A DNA stretch of 64,000 bases, taken from contig NC_046676.1 in assembly GCF_003369915.1 (NCBI RefSeq), positions 16,102,001-16,166,000 on the forward strand, written 5' to 3'. Position numbers and translations under genes: made by a program. How positions within the stretch are numbered: the stretch's first letter is position 1; each line of letters begins with the position of its first letter. Shown here in pieces: positions 48,052 to 59,853 of the stretch. This stretch comes from Drosophila miranda (lineage: Eukaryota; Arthropoda; Insecta; Diptera; Drosophilidae). The notes under the pieces are model-generated. The model searched no databases, was not told the origin of the DNA, and saw nothing but the letters and a program-made list of their open reading frames with translations.

Positions 48052-51000
48052 CTACTCGTGTCCCTTAAGTTTGCAGACACCAATCCTTCTTCTTGCGTCT
48101 AATCAAATGCCATTGCGGTTGTCAACCCGTTTGGCTAACATGACAGCAAACAAGCCATGCAATTCAGTTTGCCTACACACAAAAAAGCAACTAAGGAAAC
48201 GGAAGACAGACAGGGACGATGGCGTTGGATTGAGCGAGGAAAGGAAGAGAGGAGGCTATGCTAAACCATTTTACAGCACATACATATAAATGTGCCTCAA
48301 CCTAGAACCAAAAACCCAGAGCCAATGCAAGGAGCTGGCGACATCATTTATCACTTTTAGAAAACGTCGCATGTCAGTCGCACTGAATGTGTTTTGTTAT
48401 ATTGTCTTATTCAATGGATATAAACGATTTTTGCACTTCCAGCTAGCCAAACACCCACCCACCTATCTACTCACACTGTGCCACCGCTACCCCTGCCACT
48501 GTTTCTAATTGTCTTGGGGTTTTAGACACAAGAAATTTATGCGTCTGCTATGGCAAACGGTCAGATACGTGTAACCACCCCCCAAACTAGCCACACAAAC
48601 CGAATTGTTGTCCCCATGGGTGTATTTTTTAATATTATTAAGAGTATAGACACAAAATAAAACAGTAGAAACACTCAGAACCCAAAAAAAAGGCACGCTT
48701 ATAGCTGCGGTTGCTGTCTTGTGTATTGTGTGCCGTGGGTCGCGTTTCCTGGGATTACACAAACTGGCTAAATGGCTGATAAAGGCGCACTACGAACCTC
48801 GAACCTAATGAGTATTAATGGCGGGGTTTCTGCCGAGAGCGCGCCAGGTATGCCGGAAAAAAACAAGGGTGACAGATAGCAGATAGTTGAGTAATAGCGT
48901 GAAAAGGGTTGTTTACTCACCCCGTCGATAGGAATCTCCACAGATATACATAATAACGGACGGCACCCATTGTAGATCATCGAAGATACATATCTATATA
49001 TGTATATCTGTCTAGGTTGGGTGGAGTGGCAAAAAGAGTTGGGTTGTTCCAAGGGGTGCCTGAGTCTTCACTCGATCGTAGTCTTCGGTCAGGGTCTTTC
49101 GTCGCTATCACTAAGGAATACATACAAAATCGAGGTAAACTTAATTTTCAATCATTTGAGTAATACGCATATCGTTCTTGCTTGAAGCTCTTCACAAAAC
49201 TATTCGGGGACCATGAGAGATATTTTCGGATCACATATTTAGACCACAAATCAAAATAGAACTTGGTGAAAATAGAAAACCACATGGGCCATGGCCTGGC
49301 GAATTGCTGGCATCTGTTGCCGGTATTTTTAGCAATATTGGCAAATTTTTTATGGTTTTCGGTGCGCACGTTTGTTGTTGATTATTTACGACATTACATA
49401 CATAATGCAAGCGTAATGGATGCGAATGTTCATTAAACACAATGAATGTCGTGCACTCTGTGCCAACCCTGGCTCGTTCCAGAGCCAGAGCCCTTGAGGG
49501 AATGCTTTGTACGGTTGGATATGGTATGATCCGAGTATGGTACGGTAAGGCATGTTAAGTGCGCAAGGAGCCACCCTCTTTGGGTCTTGCAGTTTTGCGA
49601 AAAAATTAAAATTTGCCGCACACATGTAATGAATATTTACAATACATTTCTGCTCTACCGCCACAAAAGGAAATGAATTCAAAGGGAAAGTGATTCCCGG
49701 AACGGGGGGCTACAAAAGAAATATCCCTTTAAGGAAATGAACTTGCGCACTCCTCAAGGGTAGTCCTGGACGTGAAGCCACACAATTCTCGTATATTACG
49801 ATTATGGGTAGTCAGAAGGGATACTCATATCTGTAAAATATAAATTGACTTCTGTTCCTTAGGCTTGTGGGCGGTGAAGGGACAAAGGCGGGAGCTGGCT
49901 GACAGACAAGCCCATAATATAATCCAATCAAATCTGATTAAAATATTTTTCAATTTACAATATTAATGATATTTAGAAAATATTGATGCTGGCTGCAATA
50001 ATAGTAATTTTCCCTGGCAAATGTAGGTACGGTTCATTAGAATATTAATTACATAAGTACCCTAATATGAGAGTTTTTTCCAGAGTTAGTCTAGTAAATT
50101 CGGAAATTCTGACTCAAATATTGTCAAATTGGCTCTTTGACCAACAAAGGAAAGGAAGTGCACTACAGGAGCTCTGCTCTCCTTTTTTTGCCGCTTAAGT
50201 GTTTTGTCTTTAAACATTCATGCCACAGTAAACGCGACACACGCGCGACAAATGTCCAGCTGTTGGGGAGGAAGGGGATCTAATAGGGAGGATGGTTATT
50301 AAAATTAATTAACGCACGGCGATTTGTTGCCCGGCGCCATTAAGCGAAATGAAGTTGTAGTTAAATTTAGAATGGATTGAATTAATCATAAGCAACGGAC
50401 TCTCACACATCTGCTACTCGGCTATGTGCATTCGGGCCTGGCCAAAAGGGCAAACATCAGCAGACCCAATTTTGTTTGTGGACAAATGGACTGCAGTTGT
50501 CACTAGAGTGGGAGGGGAGGGAGTCGCAGTCACGGCCCCGCCCTGGCTGTAATACATATTTAAATGCAACTGATTAATCATGAATAAAGTTGCTGTGTGT
50601 TCACTATTGCTGTTGTTGTTGCCGGTCACGTGACTGAAAACAATTTGACTCCAAACACATTAACAGTTACGGTCTGGGCAGGACACCGGGCAGAGCGGAG
50701 CAGGCCAAATACGGGCCCTGCACGCAGAGGGTTTGTCACCAAAGGCAGCCCTGCTACTGGCACCAGTCGCAGCAACAGAAACAACAAAAACGACGACTTA
50801 ACTTGGCTAACTAAAACTTTTCATGCATTGTCGTTGACAGTGCAATAAACATGCCAAAACAAATGCAACAAAGCGTCAACTGACCCACCAAGAGCACGCC
50901 CATCCTGTCCTGTCTGGTCCTGTTCCCACTCCCTGCCCCACATGCCATCTTTAGGGTAGGATCGGCGCTCTTTGAAAATAGACACGTATCCAGTAAAATA

Positions 51001-52679
51001 TTTAGTCGAAGGGGGCCACAAGGAGTTCTCGCATAGTTGGCAGCCTTTTTTCCAAGAATTTCGGAATAGAAAAGCAATGACTCGACTGATTTATGAAGTT
51101 TGCATTGACATTGGAATTCGTACCAGTGCAATGTTTATTTCAGCTTAATTGAAATGGTTTCACAAAACAGAAAATATTCCCCCTTCGCATGTTATCGATG
51201 AAATTTTTATACCTTCCTATTTCGTATTCCCTTTATACCTTATTGGTATTCAAACATTAATTGTAAGCCTTTTCCTAATAATTGATGAATGTACATCTTA
51301 AAGTCACTCATCTAGCGGCCCGTCCTAGTATTTTATACATTTAAATATGTAACTACTTATGGTCATATCCGCCAAAATAAAAACATATTTCCAAATATAT
51401 CTGCCACGATATTATTTTCTAAATTTATTGAAGGTTATCTAATTTAAGCAACTGACAACAATTTCATTAGCTTCGATCCATTTTTCGGGATATTTTTTGA
51501 ATATTTGTTCCTCTTTTTCCTTTATTATTATCGCCTATGATAAATAAAAAGCTATTCGGTGGATAAGGGTCCTGAATAGATAGGGTCCTGGTGGAAAAAA
51601 GATCGTGCCGCCTTTTTGTAATTTCTTTTTTTCACAAACACAAACTTGGTCCCTGTTGGATGCGCTTTTTAATTTAATTTTCGAAGGCCGCAGTGCACTT
51701 CAAACCGCTTATACAAGCACAGACAAGGACAGACACGTACGAAAATATCGGGTTCTCGCGAACCACCCACCCACCCACACACAAACACACACCCATGTAT
51801 CCACCACAGCACACACGGCTTCGGCTTACAAAAGCACAGTCGAGAGCAGTCGAGGACAAGCCGGAAAAGCGAGCCCACCCAAACCATGGTGAGGCGCCCG
51901 CTTTCATTCGCTTCGTTTAGCAAAGTGGATGTTAAGTGTAATGCGATTTTTATGTAAATTTTTGCCAAAAAAAAAACCAAATGGCCCGAAATACACAGAC
52001 TGAATGAGAGAGCCAACGGTTTGATGATTTCGTTGCCACGGTCACGGCCAGCTTCCAGCCAGACAGCGCAGCGCAACAGCCAACTGACTGAATGGATGGA
52101 TAGGCGGGAGTGGTCGTCACAAGAACACACACCACACCCCCCATCCTGCTGACTACGATGGCCGTCGCCGCTCGACACAGACAAGTGGCAATATTCATAC
52201 GTCGGAAAAGGTACGATTTTGCCATGAGCAATTGTGTTCACAATAAGCTTTCATCACATTCCATGTTCATACGAACCAAGCGCAGACACTAGGGCATTTA
52301 AGTTTTGTTTCAAATTCATTATTAGAAGGTGTCATTAGGTAAAGACCATCAGTTCAACCGACAACTCTAGGCAGGAGCAACCCCGTCAGAATCGTGGTAA
52401 TAAAAAATAATCACTCAAGAGTCATAATTTTCTATCATCAACTGGCCTTTTAGTATTGGGTAGAACGTCAGTCTACCACTACTAATGACAATCGTTTCGT
52501 GGCAAACAGCTCTCAGTTACGGAAGTGCCCGGTAGAACTGATTGGGAATTCCAAGCACAAAGCTGAGGAAAAATGTGAACGCCTAAATACTGATAATGGC
52601 AAGACTGCTTCCTAGAATGTCCGAACAGATGGCGCTGTGAAACGAGTTCGGAAGAACACTAAAAGAATCAAAAGAGTAC
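48052..52679. other. Gene-poor stretch downstream of the Or56a pair
   Basis: No gene recognised. The part near 49900-50160 is AT-rich. Short ACCC/CACA runs occur at 51770-51790. No inverted-repeat element with target duplications was found by eye. Confidence 0.55.
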
Positions 52680-52751
52680 TTCCCATACCGGGAATCGAAC
52701 CCGGGCCTTCTGGGTGAAAGCCAGATATCCTAGCCACTAGACCATATGGGA
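52680..52751 (-). tRNA. tRNA-Glu (TTC), copy 1
   Basis: A 72-nt cloverleaf on the minus strand. The acceptor TCCCATA pairs with TATGGGA, the anticodon loop is CTTTCAC (anticodon TTC), and the T arm is GGTTCGATTCC. It is identical over all 72 nt to the copy at 54776-54847. A TTTT run lies just downstream. The 5' flank shares AAAATGCAGTTTTGGAC with the other copy. Confidence 0.97.
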
Positions 52752-53843
52752 TATAGTCAACGATGGTCCAAAACTGCATTTTATTAAAAATGACTAGGAA
52801 TTTTTTATTTTTAACTCTCCGCCAAAGCAAATTATAAAATTTTAAGTTTTCTTAGCCGCCAACATCCAAAACTTTTTGTCGTTAGACATTGAAACACTAT
52901 TTTAATAAAAAATGTGGTGTTTCTTAAAATTTCGCAAGCAGTGAACGTTAGACGCTTAGTACTTTATGATTTAAGTTATGAATTTGCCGAATTATTTATT
53001 AGAAAAGTAAAATTATTGTTCTATTATAAACTAACCTGATGACGACGGTAAACATTTATAATTATGCGATCGTAATAGTTTAGCATATTTATTTATTTTT
53101 TTTTTTTTAATGGTTATTTAATGAGCAGGAACTATTTATTTCATATTTGTAGGTGCAGCTGAAGTTGGTGGCAATGACATTAGTTTTCGTTAAGCAGAAC
53201 TTGTGTCTGGAACAAGAAATACTGCGGTACGGAATATGTGGACTACAAATATGTATCCGTAAGAGTGCAATTGCTAGAACCGCGTACAAATCTTAAGGTG
53301 CCTATTTTTAGCCTTGCCAACAATCTAGCAACATCTGTTCTGTAGCGGAAAGTGACTACCTTGCAATTGTTGATGGCATCATTTGCGATGTCTTTAAGTA
53401 AGTATTTAAGTCTTTATGGAACTCTTTCTCAATTCTACATTTCAATCGTACAATAGATATGCATATATGTACATACATACATACATATGTATGTATGTAC
53501 ATAGACATATGTAAATACACATACATAACTATTTACTAATACGATTCTAAAATAACCCGTTAAACCCCCTTGGTCATTGCAATATGTACTGTATTTTATG
53601 TATAACCGACAAACCTTGCTTTATTCGTCTTGTTGGATGTTTTCTATTGAAATTGGCGTAGGCAACTCTACGGCCATATTCCACTAGACTGGAATGTAAC
53701 TAATTACCAGATTGAGACCTTATGGGAAAATCAGGGAGATATAGTATATTAAAATACATATGAAACACGAACATGTTCATTGAAGATTGCCTTTGCTTTT
53801 GCAAACTTGGTTCAATTACAAGTTTGACGCCTCAGCTCACATC
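52752..53843. other. Spacer between tRNA-Glu genes
   Basis: AT-rich and without a gene. It includes a near-palindromic ATAC/GTAT microsatellite (53469-53500) and a small hairpin near 52890-52922 (GAAACAC...GTGTTTC). Confidence 0.6.
53469..53500. repeat. Near-palindromic ATAC/GTAT repeat
   Basis: GTAC followed by CATA units meets ATATGTATGTATGTAC head to head, so the tract can fold on itself. It is a common microsatellite type in flies. Confidence 0.8.
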
Positions 53844-53915
53844 TCCCATATTGTCTAGTGGTTAGGATATCCGGCTCTCACCCGGAAGGCCCGGGTTCAA
53901 TTCCCGGTATGGGAA
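53844..53915 (+). tRNA. tRNA-Glu (CTC)
   Basis: A 72-nt cloverleaf on the plus strand. The acceptor TCCCATA/TATGGGA, anticodon loop CTCTCAC (anticodon CTC) and T arm GGTTCAATTCC are intact. A T7 run about 15 nt downstream gives a pol III terminator. Confidence 0.97.
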
Positions 53916-54775
53916 GCGCTATGTGCTGACATTTTTTTAACATCTTTATTTTTAGACTAATACTTTCTTATACAGATTCAATTTATGGAGACTTCGATTA
54001 TAGCTGCGACTAAAACGTTCTTCCATTTAAATACTAAAAAACAAGACCGCGAAATACTATAAGACAAGACCGCGGCCGCTCCATAGTGAATGAGCTTAGG
54101 ACTCGTATTTATATATGTTATGTATCAAAATTGATGATCATTTTATAAATCTTGAAGTTTTCTTTCGTCTCCATATTTCTGCACCGAATAATTTGGATTT
54201 GCGGAAGGGAAAGTATATTGAAATGGCCTACCTCTTTGCCAGGTAGTATGCCATGGGTCTACTAGATTTGTCTGTCCATCTTGTTTGAAACCTAGTTCGC
54301 AGAGACTATAACGAAATTTTGTATCCAGACTCCTGTGATATCACACTGAATTTGCCACGCCTCCTTCCGCACCTACAAAGGACAAAATCTGTGGCATCCA
54401 CAATTTTGAAGATTCGAGAAAACCAAAAAGGCAGAATCATAGAGAATGAGCATATCTGGTAGATTGCCGAATCTGGATCAGATCGGAGTATTATTATAGC
54501 CAGAAAGAACAAATTAATTAACAATGTTTACTAATTTTCTGTCTCTTTCTAAATGTAGAGTCGTGGCCGTAGCTGCGACTCGACTCACAACGTTCCGAGT
54601 AGTTTAATATTAAAATGTATACATCATTTATTTCCAACTAAATTTCCCATTAAATTGTATTTTAAAACTGGTTTAATCTGCCTTTTTCGCAATCACATTT
54701 GGCGGGACATGGTTAAAAATAACAAATTCGTAGGCATTTCTAACAAAATGCAGTTTTGGACATAACACGAATATA
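53916..54775. other. Spacer between tRNA-Glu(CTC) and tRNA-Glu(TTC)
   Basis: AT-rich. No gene or repeat recognised apart from the 17-nt block AAAATGCAGTTTTGGAC just before the second Glu-TTC gene. Confidence 0.6.
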
Positions 54776-54847
54776 TCCCATATGGTCTAGTGGCTAGGAT
54801 ATCTGGCTTTCACCCAGAAGGCCCGGGTTCGATTCCCGGTATGGGAA
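54776..54847 (+). tRNA. tRNA-Glu (TTC), copy 2
   Basis: The 72-nt sequence is identical to the minus-strand copy at 52680-52751, with anticodon TTC. A T6 terminator lies nearby (54853-54858). Together the two TTC genes form a divergent inverted pair flanking the CTC gene. Confidence 0.97.
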
Positions 54848-55210
54848 GTACATTTTTTGTGCAATACTAGACTGAAATAATACGTTATATTATATTAAAT
54901 TATATTATTTTATCTTATATGTATTGATATCCCGATCCTGATTTCCTGATCTTTGCATACGTAATGTACATTTATTCACATATAAACAAAACCGGTATTT
55001 ATAAACGAGTTATAAAACAGTGTTTGCTCTTTCTTTCTGGGTCTGCCATATAGCCGAGCTTTAATTTCTCATTAAAAATAAACTGAGTTTTATTAAAAAG
55101 AATAACTATTTAGAATCAGAATGCGAGGTTTTTAAACTGAAACTGTTTTATTCTTTGTTTTATGTTATTATGCATACAAAAATTGGGAATTGCACCCCAC
55201 ACCAGTCAAT
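54848..55210. other. Spacer before the initiator tRNA pair
   Basis: AT-rich, about 360 bp, nothing recognised. Confidence 0.6.
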
Positions 55211-55282
55211 TAGCAGAACAAGGTTTCGATCCCCGGACCTCTGGGTTATGGGCCCAGCGCGCTTCCGCTGCGCCACTCTGCT
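55211..55282 (-). tRNA. Initiator tRNA-Met (CAT), diverged copy
   Basis: A 72-nt gene on the minus strand with initiator marks: A1-T72 end pair, three G-C pairs below the anticodon loop (GGGCCCATAACCC), and the T loop ATCGAAA. It differs from the neighbouring copy at four positions (about 16, 24, 51 and 65 of the gene). Two of these turn T-stem or acceptor pairs into G-T wobbles. The nearest T5 terminator lies about 30 nt downstream, further than for the other tRNAs. It may be functional or in early decay. Confidence 0.9.
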
Positions 55283-55505
55283 AGTTGGTTCATGTTTCGA
55301 CAAAATCGTTAAATTAAAGGATGGGTGCAAAAAGTACAAATTAAACACAATTATTGCTTAAAGTTGATTGGCTTTAATTTTTAGGTTATTTCGTTTTTTA
55401 ATTTGATTAAATTGAATCAAATCTGTTTTATTTTCTAGATTTAAGAATAATTTTCGTTATAAATGTTTCAGACAACAGAGCCTTTTTCGCGATGCGACAT
55501 CAGCT

Positions 55506-55577
55506 AGCAGAGTGGCGCAGTGGAAGCGTGCTGGGCCCATAACCCAGAGGTCCGAGGATCGAAACCTTGCTCTGCTA
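55506..55577 (+). tRNA. Initiator tRNA-Met (CAT), canonical copy
   Basis: 72 nt on the plus strand, AGCAGAGTGGCGCAGTGGAA at the start and CTCTGCTA at the end. It matches the fly initiator sequence as I remember it. The anticodon is CAT within GGGCCCATAACCC. TTTT about 14 nt downstream, then T9, give termination. It is arranged divergently from the diverged copy, 223 bp away. Confidence 0.97.
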
Positions 55578-58555
55578 AATGAAACTGCTCGTTTTCGGCT
55601 CTTTTTTTTTGTATCAGGAGGGATATAGAGTAACACAAACTTTGAAAATGGTCTCCCCCAATATCCTTTATATAAAACTATGGAGAACTCCCAGAGCTTT
55701 GCTATTAAAACGTTTTAGTAAGAAATCTTAAATCTGCAGACAGATGCCAAGCAGGGTTAGGTAGTAACCATTAAGTCTCTCTCTTGTACACAATGCGTGT
55801 CACGTCGCATTCGCCGGCCACCGACTCACGTGGATTATGTATTTACTCTCTGCCATGCCCTTATCGCTGCGTTGCATGCAGCCACAAACTTCGCGGACTC
55901 GAAGCTCGCTCCCGCCCACACATCCGCCGATGCCGGCTTTGCGTTTTTCCCACTTCCACAGATATGACTGGGAGACCACGCGCCCAGCACCTTCTCTTGT
56001 TGATTTTTCTCGATTCTGTTTGCATTTCCACGAGAGGCGAGATTTCTGACAGGCAGCCCCCGAAGGTGCTACATTTTAGGGCTGCTAAAGAGAAAGCTTT
56101 AAAGTCGGCAGATTTCTATCCACCAGCCGGGTACATGATATTAATAATTAGGGACTCAGCTGCAGCGTACATTTTGAAAATACTGAAATGGAAAATCAAA
56201 CAAATAATGTGCAGCCACGCCAGAGAGTTGCCAATCAAACTGACATATTTGTCAATCAATTTCAAAAATTTTAATTAATTTTCGCGCCACTTAAAAGAGC
56301 GCTTCGAATGTGCTGCGAACCATCCGGTCCCACACTCCGGTGTTGGGTGCACCAACCGCAAACACTAAATTGCAAATAAATTTGTTTAAATATGCAATGG
56401 CAGCGCAGAGAGCGCATCAAGTGTACAAAACCCGAATAGACGAATGGCCACAACTGCGCCAGACTGCCCCGCATGGCAGGGGCTGCAGGTGGGACAGGTC
56501 CATGGGTCCATAGGATCACTCCTGTGACACGTCCACCTGCGACAACGAGACAACAACATGCACATCAAATTTTAATAGCGAATCCCCACAAAAAAGTTTC
56601 AAGCCACAAAGTCCATTTCCATGGAGCCCGGCAGGGATCCCATCCCTCACTCTGGTGGTTCCTTTTGGTTGCTGCTGGTGGTTTTCGAGTGACATGCCTG
56701 ATGTACGCTTTTGGGTTTGCCCACGAAGATGTTGCAATGACATTGAATATTGATGAAAATAAATCGAATTTCCGTCAGCCCAGCATCCGGATCCAACGAA
56801 TTCGATGAATGGCCGGGCAAAAAATAAACTGGACACCTTTCCTCCATTCTCTGGGTCCCTCCATATGGCCGGACGTGTTTCTATTGATTGCCAAATGGTT
56901 GGGACAGCAAAGGGTTCCGACTGGATTGGGTTTTGACGCAGTCATTCGCAGCTGCCAAGTGTTAAAATCCCACGTTGTCGGCATTGGGGGACATTTGTGG
57001 TTACTTTTTTGGATTTTGTTAGAAATGCTATTAGCCGATTGAAACTTTCTTCCCTTCAAAAAACTCGAGGTGAATGATTTAATTGCATTAAAATAGTATG
57101 TACTATTGGCGTAGATATGCAACCATTAAGTAAAGTTATCTTTAATCATTAACAAATACATTGGAATTTTCCCGGAATGTACATACACATTTCCTTTTCC
57201 ATATTTTATTTCTTATTTTACCAATACAGCTATGCAGATAGAAAAAATCTTGCATATGCAATGTACTGAAAGTAAAATCAAAAATATATTTTTTTTAAAT
57301 CATTCAGCTTTTGATAAAAAAACATTGTTTTTTCACCTTAGTCAAATATGGCCTGGAATTCATGCGTAAAACTGTATTTTTTCTGATCTCAAATTTGTAT
57401 TCCTCTCTTCTTTGTACTCGTCGCACAAGCCACAATTAAACCCCCAGTTAACACTTGATTTGTGTTTAAAATTTATTGACCAATCCATGGAGTCTGATTA
57501 AGTTTCTGTTTGGGCTTGTCAAACATGAAGGGAATAGCACCGACCCGACCCGACCCGACTGATTTTCATCACCACAAGGCACAGGCGCCGCCGATGCCCG
57601 GCCCCCTTCACCAGAACGGCAGCCCGGACGCTCATATGAAAATCCAATTTTCCAGTGATTGATCAGAGTGATGGGGCAAGCGGAGGCTGTGGAAACGACA
57701 GAATGCAGCTGAAGAGCTTGCCACACATGTCCAAGTGGGTGCCGTGCAGTGCATTGCGGTGCGGAGCGGGTTTGTTCGCGGGCCATACGCAAAAATAATG
57801 TAATTAAAGCAATGTTTGAATAATAAAAATTAATATTTGTGGCAGTTTTTGTCGCCAAATGGGGAAGGGGGCAAAGGACTTCGAATGGCCGGTGGCCGGG
57901 GCCGGTGGGTAGTCAGACGGTAATGCATTTAGCTGGACCTTTCCACGAGTGTTTACCCAGGCATCGTGTCATCATGGGGACCGTTTTCATCTGCGTCCTT
58001 TGGTCGCTTTATGCGGGCTGTCAAAATCAGACAGTTGGCACACATGGCACCCACACCGGAGCTACGGATCTGACCACTGGACTCTCGCTGTCTTCCTGCT
58101 CTCTCCAGTTGTTTGTTTAAGTTTCGTTTCACCAAATTATGCCCGAACATATGAGGGATTTATACGCGCTTGAGGACTAGACTCCACGGCACTCCATTCC
58201 ATTCCACTCAACTCCAATCCACTCCACTCCACTCGACTCTATTCGGTTTGGCTCTTCTGTCTGTGGGTTGTCTGGCGCTTTGGTCCAGCATCATTTATGC
58301 AAATATTGAAATAAGTCTTAATTGAATACAAATACTCAATTACATTGCGGCAAATCTATTTTGTGGGTCCAGCACAAACAAACGCCAGTTTGGAAGTGAT
58401 CGAGTGAGACTGGTCGGTCGTTTTCGACACTTTTGCTGCACAATTTCCATTTCGTTTACGGCTAGAAAGTGGTAAGTGAGCGGCTTGAATAATAGCAAAA
58501 GGAATACCAGCCAAACACAAAAATAAAAGACGAAAAAATAGAGGAAAATAATTAC
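55578..58555. other. Spacer between initiator Met and Ile tRNA genes
   Basis: About 3 kb with no gene. It holds a CGACC pentamer run near 57540-57560 and CACTC/CATTC pentamer-like DNA at 58190-58235. An open frame of 164 codons (55784-56278) looks random in composition. Confidence 0.55.
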
Positions 58556-58629
58556 TGGCCCATGAGGGGATCGAACCCGCGACCTTCGCGTTATTAGCAC
58601 GACGCTCTAACCAACTGAGCTAATGGGCC
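58556..58629 (-). tRNA. tRNA-Ile (AAT)
   Basis: A 74-nt cloverleaf on the minus strand. The acceptor is GGCCCAT, paired at the 3' end with ATGGGCC. The D arm is AGCTCAGTTGGTTAGAGC, the anticodon loop CTAATAA (anticodon AAT) and the T arm GGTTCGATCCC. A TTTT run lies a few bases downstream. Confidence 0.97.
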
Positions 58630-59339
58630 TCGGTGTCTCATTTGTGTTCGGAGAGCATGTTCCGCCTAGAGGTATTTTTCGCTTTCTTATATGTGTTATC
58701 TTTAAGCTATTCTTAGATATTCAGGGATATGTATTTATATAGATGATTATTTTTTGTGTAGAAAATAGCTTGTTTCATTCGATTCTCTCCCAAATATATG
58801 TAATTAATTTTACATTAGCCAAAAGCTGAATTGTGGCTGCACACTAAGAGCTCTCTCCTGTGCTCCTCAGAGAGTTGAGACCTGCTGCCGCCTCGTGGCC
58901 CGATGCCACATTTGACACATGAAACACATTTGACACTTCATTAAAAAGCAACATTACCAAAATCAATTAGGGAATTTTCCCCCAAGAATTGCCCTCGACC
59001 AGACAGCCCCACACAACCAGCCAGCATACACAGCCAGCTTATTGTTCTTGGCAAACAAATACGCAAACAATTGAGATACATACATATACTATTTGTCGCT
59101 CCTGCATTCCATCCTGCTCCTGCTCCTGCTCCTGGTGTCAAATTGTTAGAGGACGAGACGAGACTTTGTTTGCATTTTGAATTGCGGCAACAGGGAGCTA
59201 GAGACGGATGTGGAGCCAGAGCCATAGCCAGATTCGTAGCTATTTGCTCAAAGGTAGAGAAGGAGCGAGTGTGGGTAATGGCGAGGAAACGCACTGCAAA
59301 TTGTTGAATGGAAAATTAATTAAAAACGTGTTGCCGAAG
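58630..59339. other. Spacer between tRNA-Ile and the small peptide gene
   Basis: No gene seen. A short CTCCTG hexamer run occurs at 59112-59132. Confidence 0.6.
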
Positions 59340-59360
59340 AGGGATAAAGAGATTTATTAA

Positions 59361-59659
59361 TCAAACTTTCAGTCGGCCTAGGGAAAAGCCCCAGTGCAAC
59401 GTGGTCCATTGATCAGTCTTCATGGCACACCACCCTCTTGAGCCACCCCCGAACGGTTGCCGTTGATCCGACGACCGACGACCAGGGCGGGCACAGAGCC
59501 CACATTGTATTCCAGATCCAGCTCCAGAAACCCTACCCGAATTCCTGCGGGAAGTCAAACGCGAGAGTTAGAGTCATTGAAGGGGAAACACGGGAGCTCT
59601 CGACTTACAACCGCAGCGGCCAGTGTGGCGAAGGCAGCCAAGATGATGAATACTTTCAT
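59361..59659 (-). CDS. Candidate small secreted peptide gene, two exons, splice phase unresolved
   Basis: Exon 1 (59659 down to 59609) encodes a clear signal peptide, MKVFIILAAFATLAAAV. It is followed by a perfect donor GTAAGT, a branch-like CTAAC and an acceptor CCCGCAG, giving a 64-bp intron (59608-59545). A TATA box, a short leader and a reverse AATAAA (59353-59358) frame a transcript of only about 350 nt. With the obvious splice the frame stops after three exon-2 codons. A weaker donor four bases downstream (GTCGAG) would give 59 residues, continuing VVRIRVGFLELDLEYNVG and ending QEGGVP at 59420. The longest open exon-2 frame, ending at 59361, contains a CGLC motif but is out of phase. 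The layout resembles inducible fly host-defence peptide genes. Identity is unknown, and it could be a recent pseudogene. Confidence 0.5.
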
Positions 59660-59729
59660 GATGCTGATCGAAATTTTGTCTAGAACTTTGTGGAAGCGAA
59701 ACTGCTAACTCTATTCAGTGTGCAGCGTG

Positions 59730-59737
59730 CTTTTATA
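59730..59737 (-). promoter_or_regulatory. TATA box of the small peptide gene
   Basis: TATAAAAG on the minus strand, about 30 bp before an initiator-like GCAGTTT near 59700, and 71 bp before the ATG. Confidence 0.65.
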
Positions 59738-59799
59738 CGATCCCAAAAACTGGACTTTTGAACCCTGGAACTGATTTGCATTTATTTTGGTCAATCGTT

Positions 59800-59809
59800 G
59801 AGAGTTCCC
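59800..59809 (-). promoter_or_regulatory. Possible Rel/NF-kappaB site
   Basis: GGGAACTCTC on the minus strand fits the GGGRAYYYYY pattern bound by fly Rel factors. It lies about 65 bp upstream of the TATA box. A GATA site (TGATAA, 59848-59853) lies 40 bp beyond. Rel plus GATA close to a TATA box is typical of fat-body immune promoters, but a 10-bp match alone is weak. Confidence 0.4.
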
Positions 59810-59853
59810 ACTTGGCCGTTCCCTTTTCTCTAAATTCGAAACCACTTTATCAT

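Noticed and set aside
53107-53289. Possible exon near 53.15 kb preceded by TTTGTAG
   Set aside because: The frame after the acceptor-like site closes within about 14 codons and has no partner exon.
55160-55361. Open frames on both strands across 55.2-55.3 kb
   Set aside because: They are translations of the initiator tRNA gene.
55784-56278. 164-codon plus frame in the tRNA cluster
   Set aside because: No domain, signal peptide or promoter. Within the chance range for this base composition.
58340-58600. 86-codon minus frame
   Set aside because: Its start is inside the tRNA-Ile gene and the rest is AT-rich low-complexity sequence.
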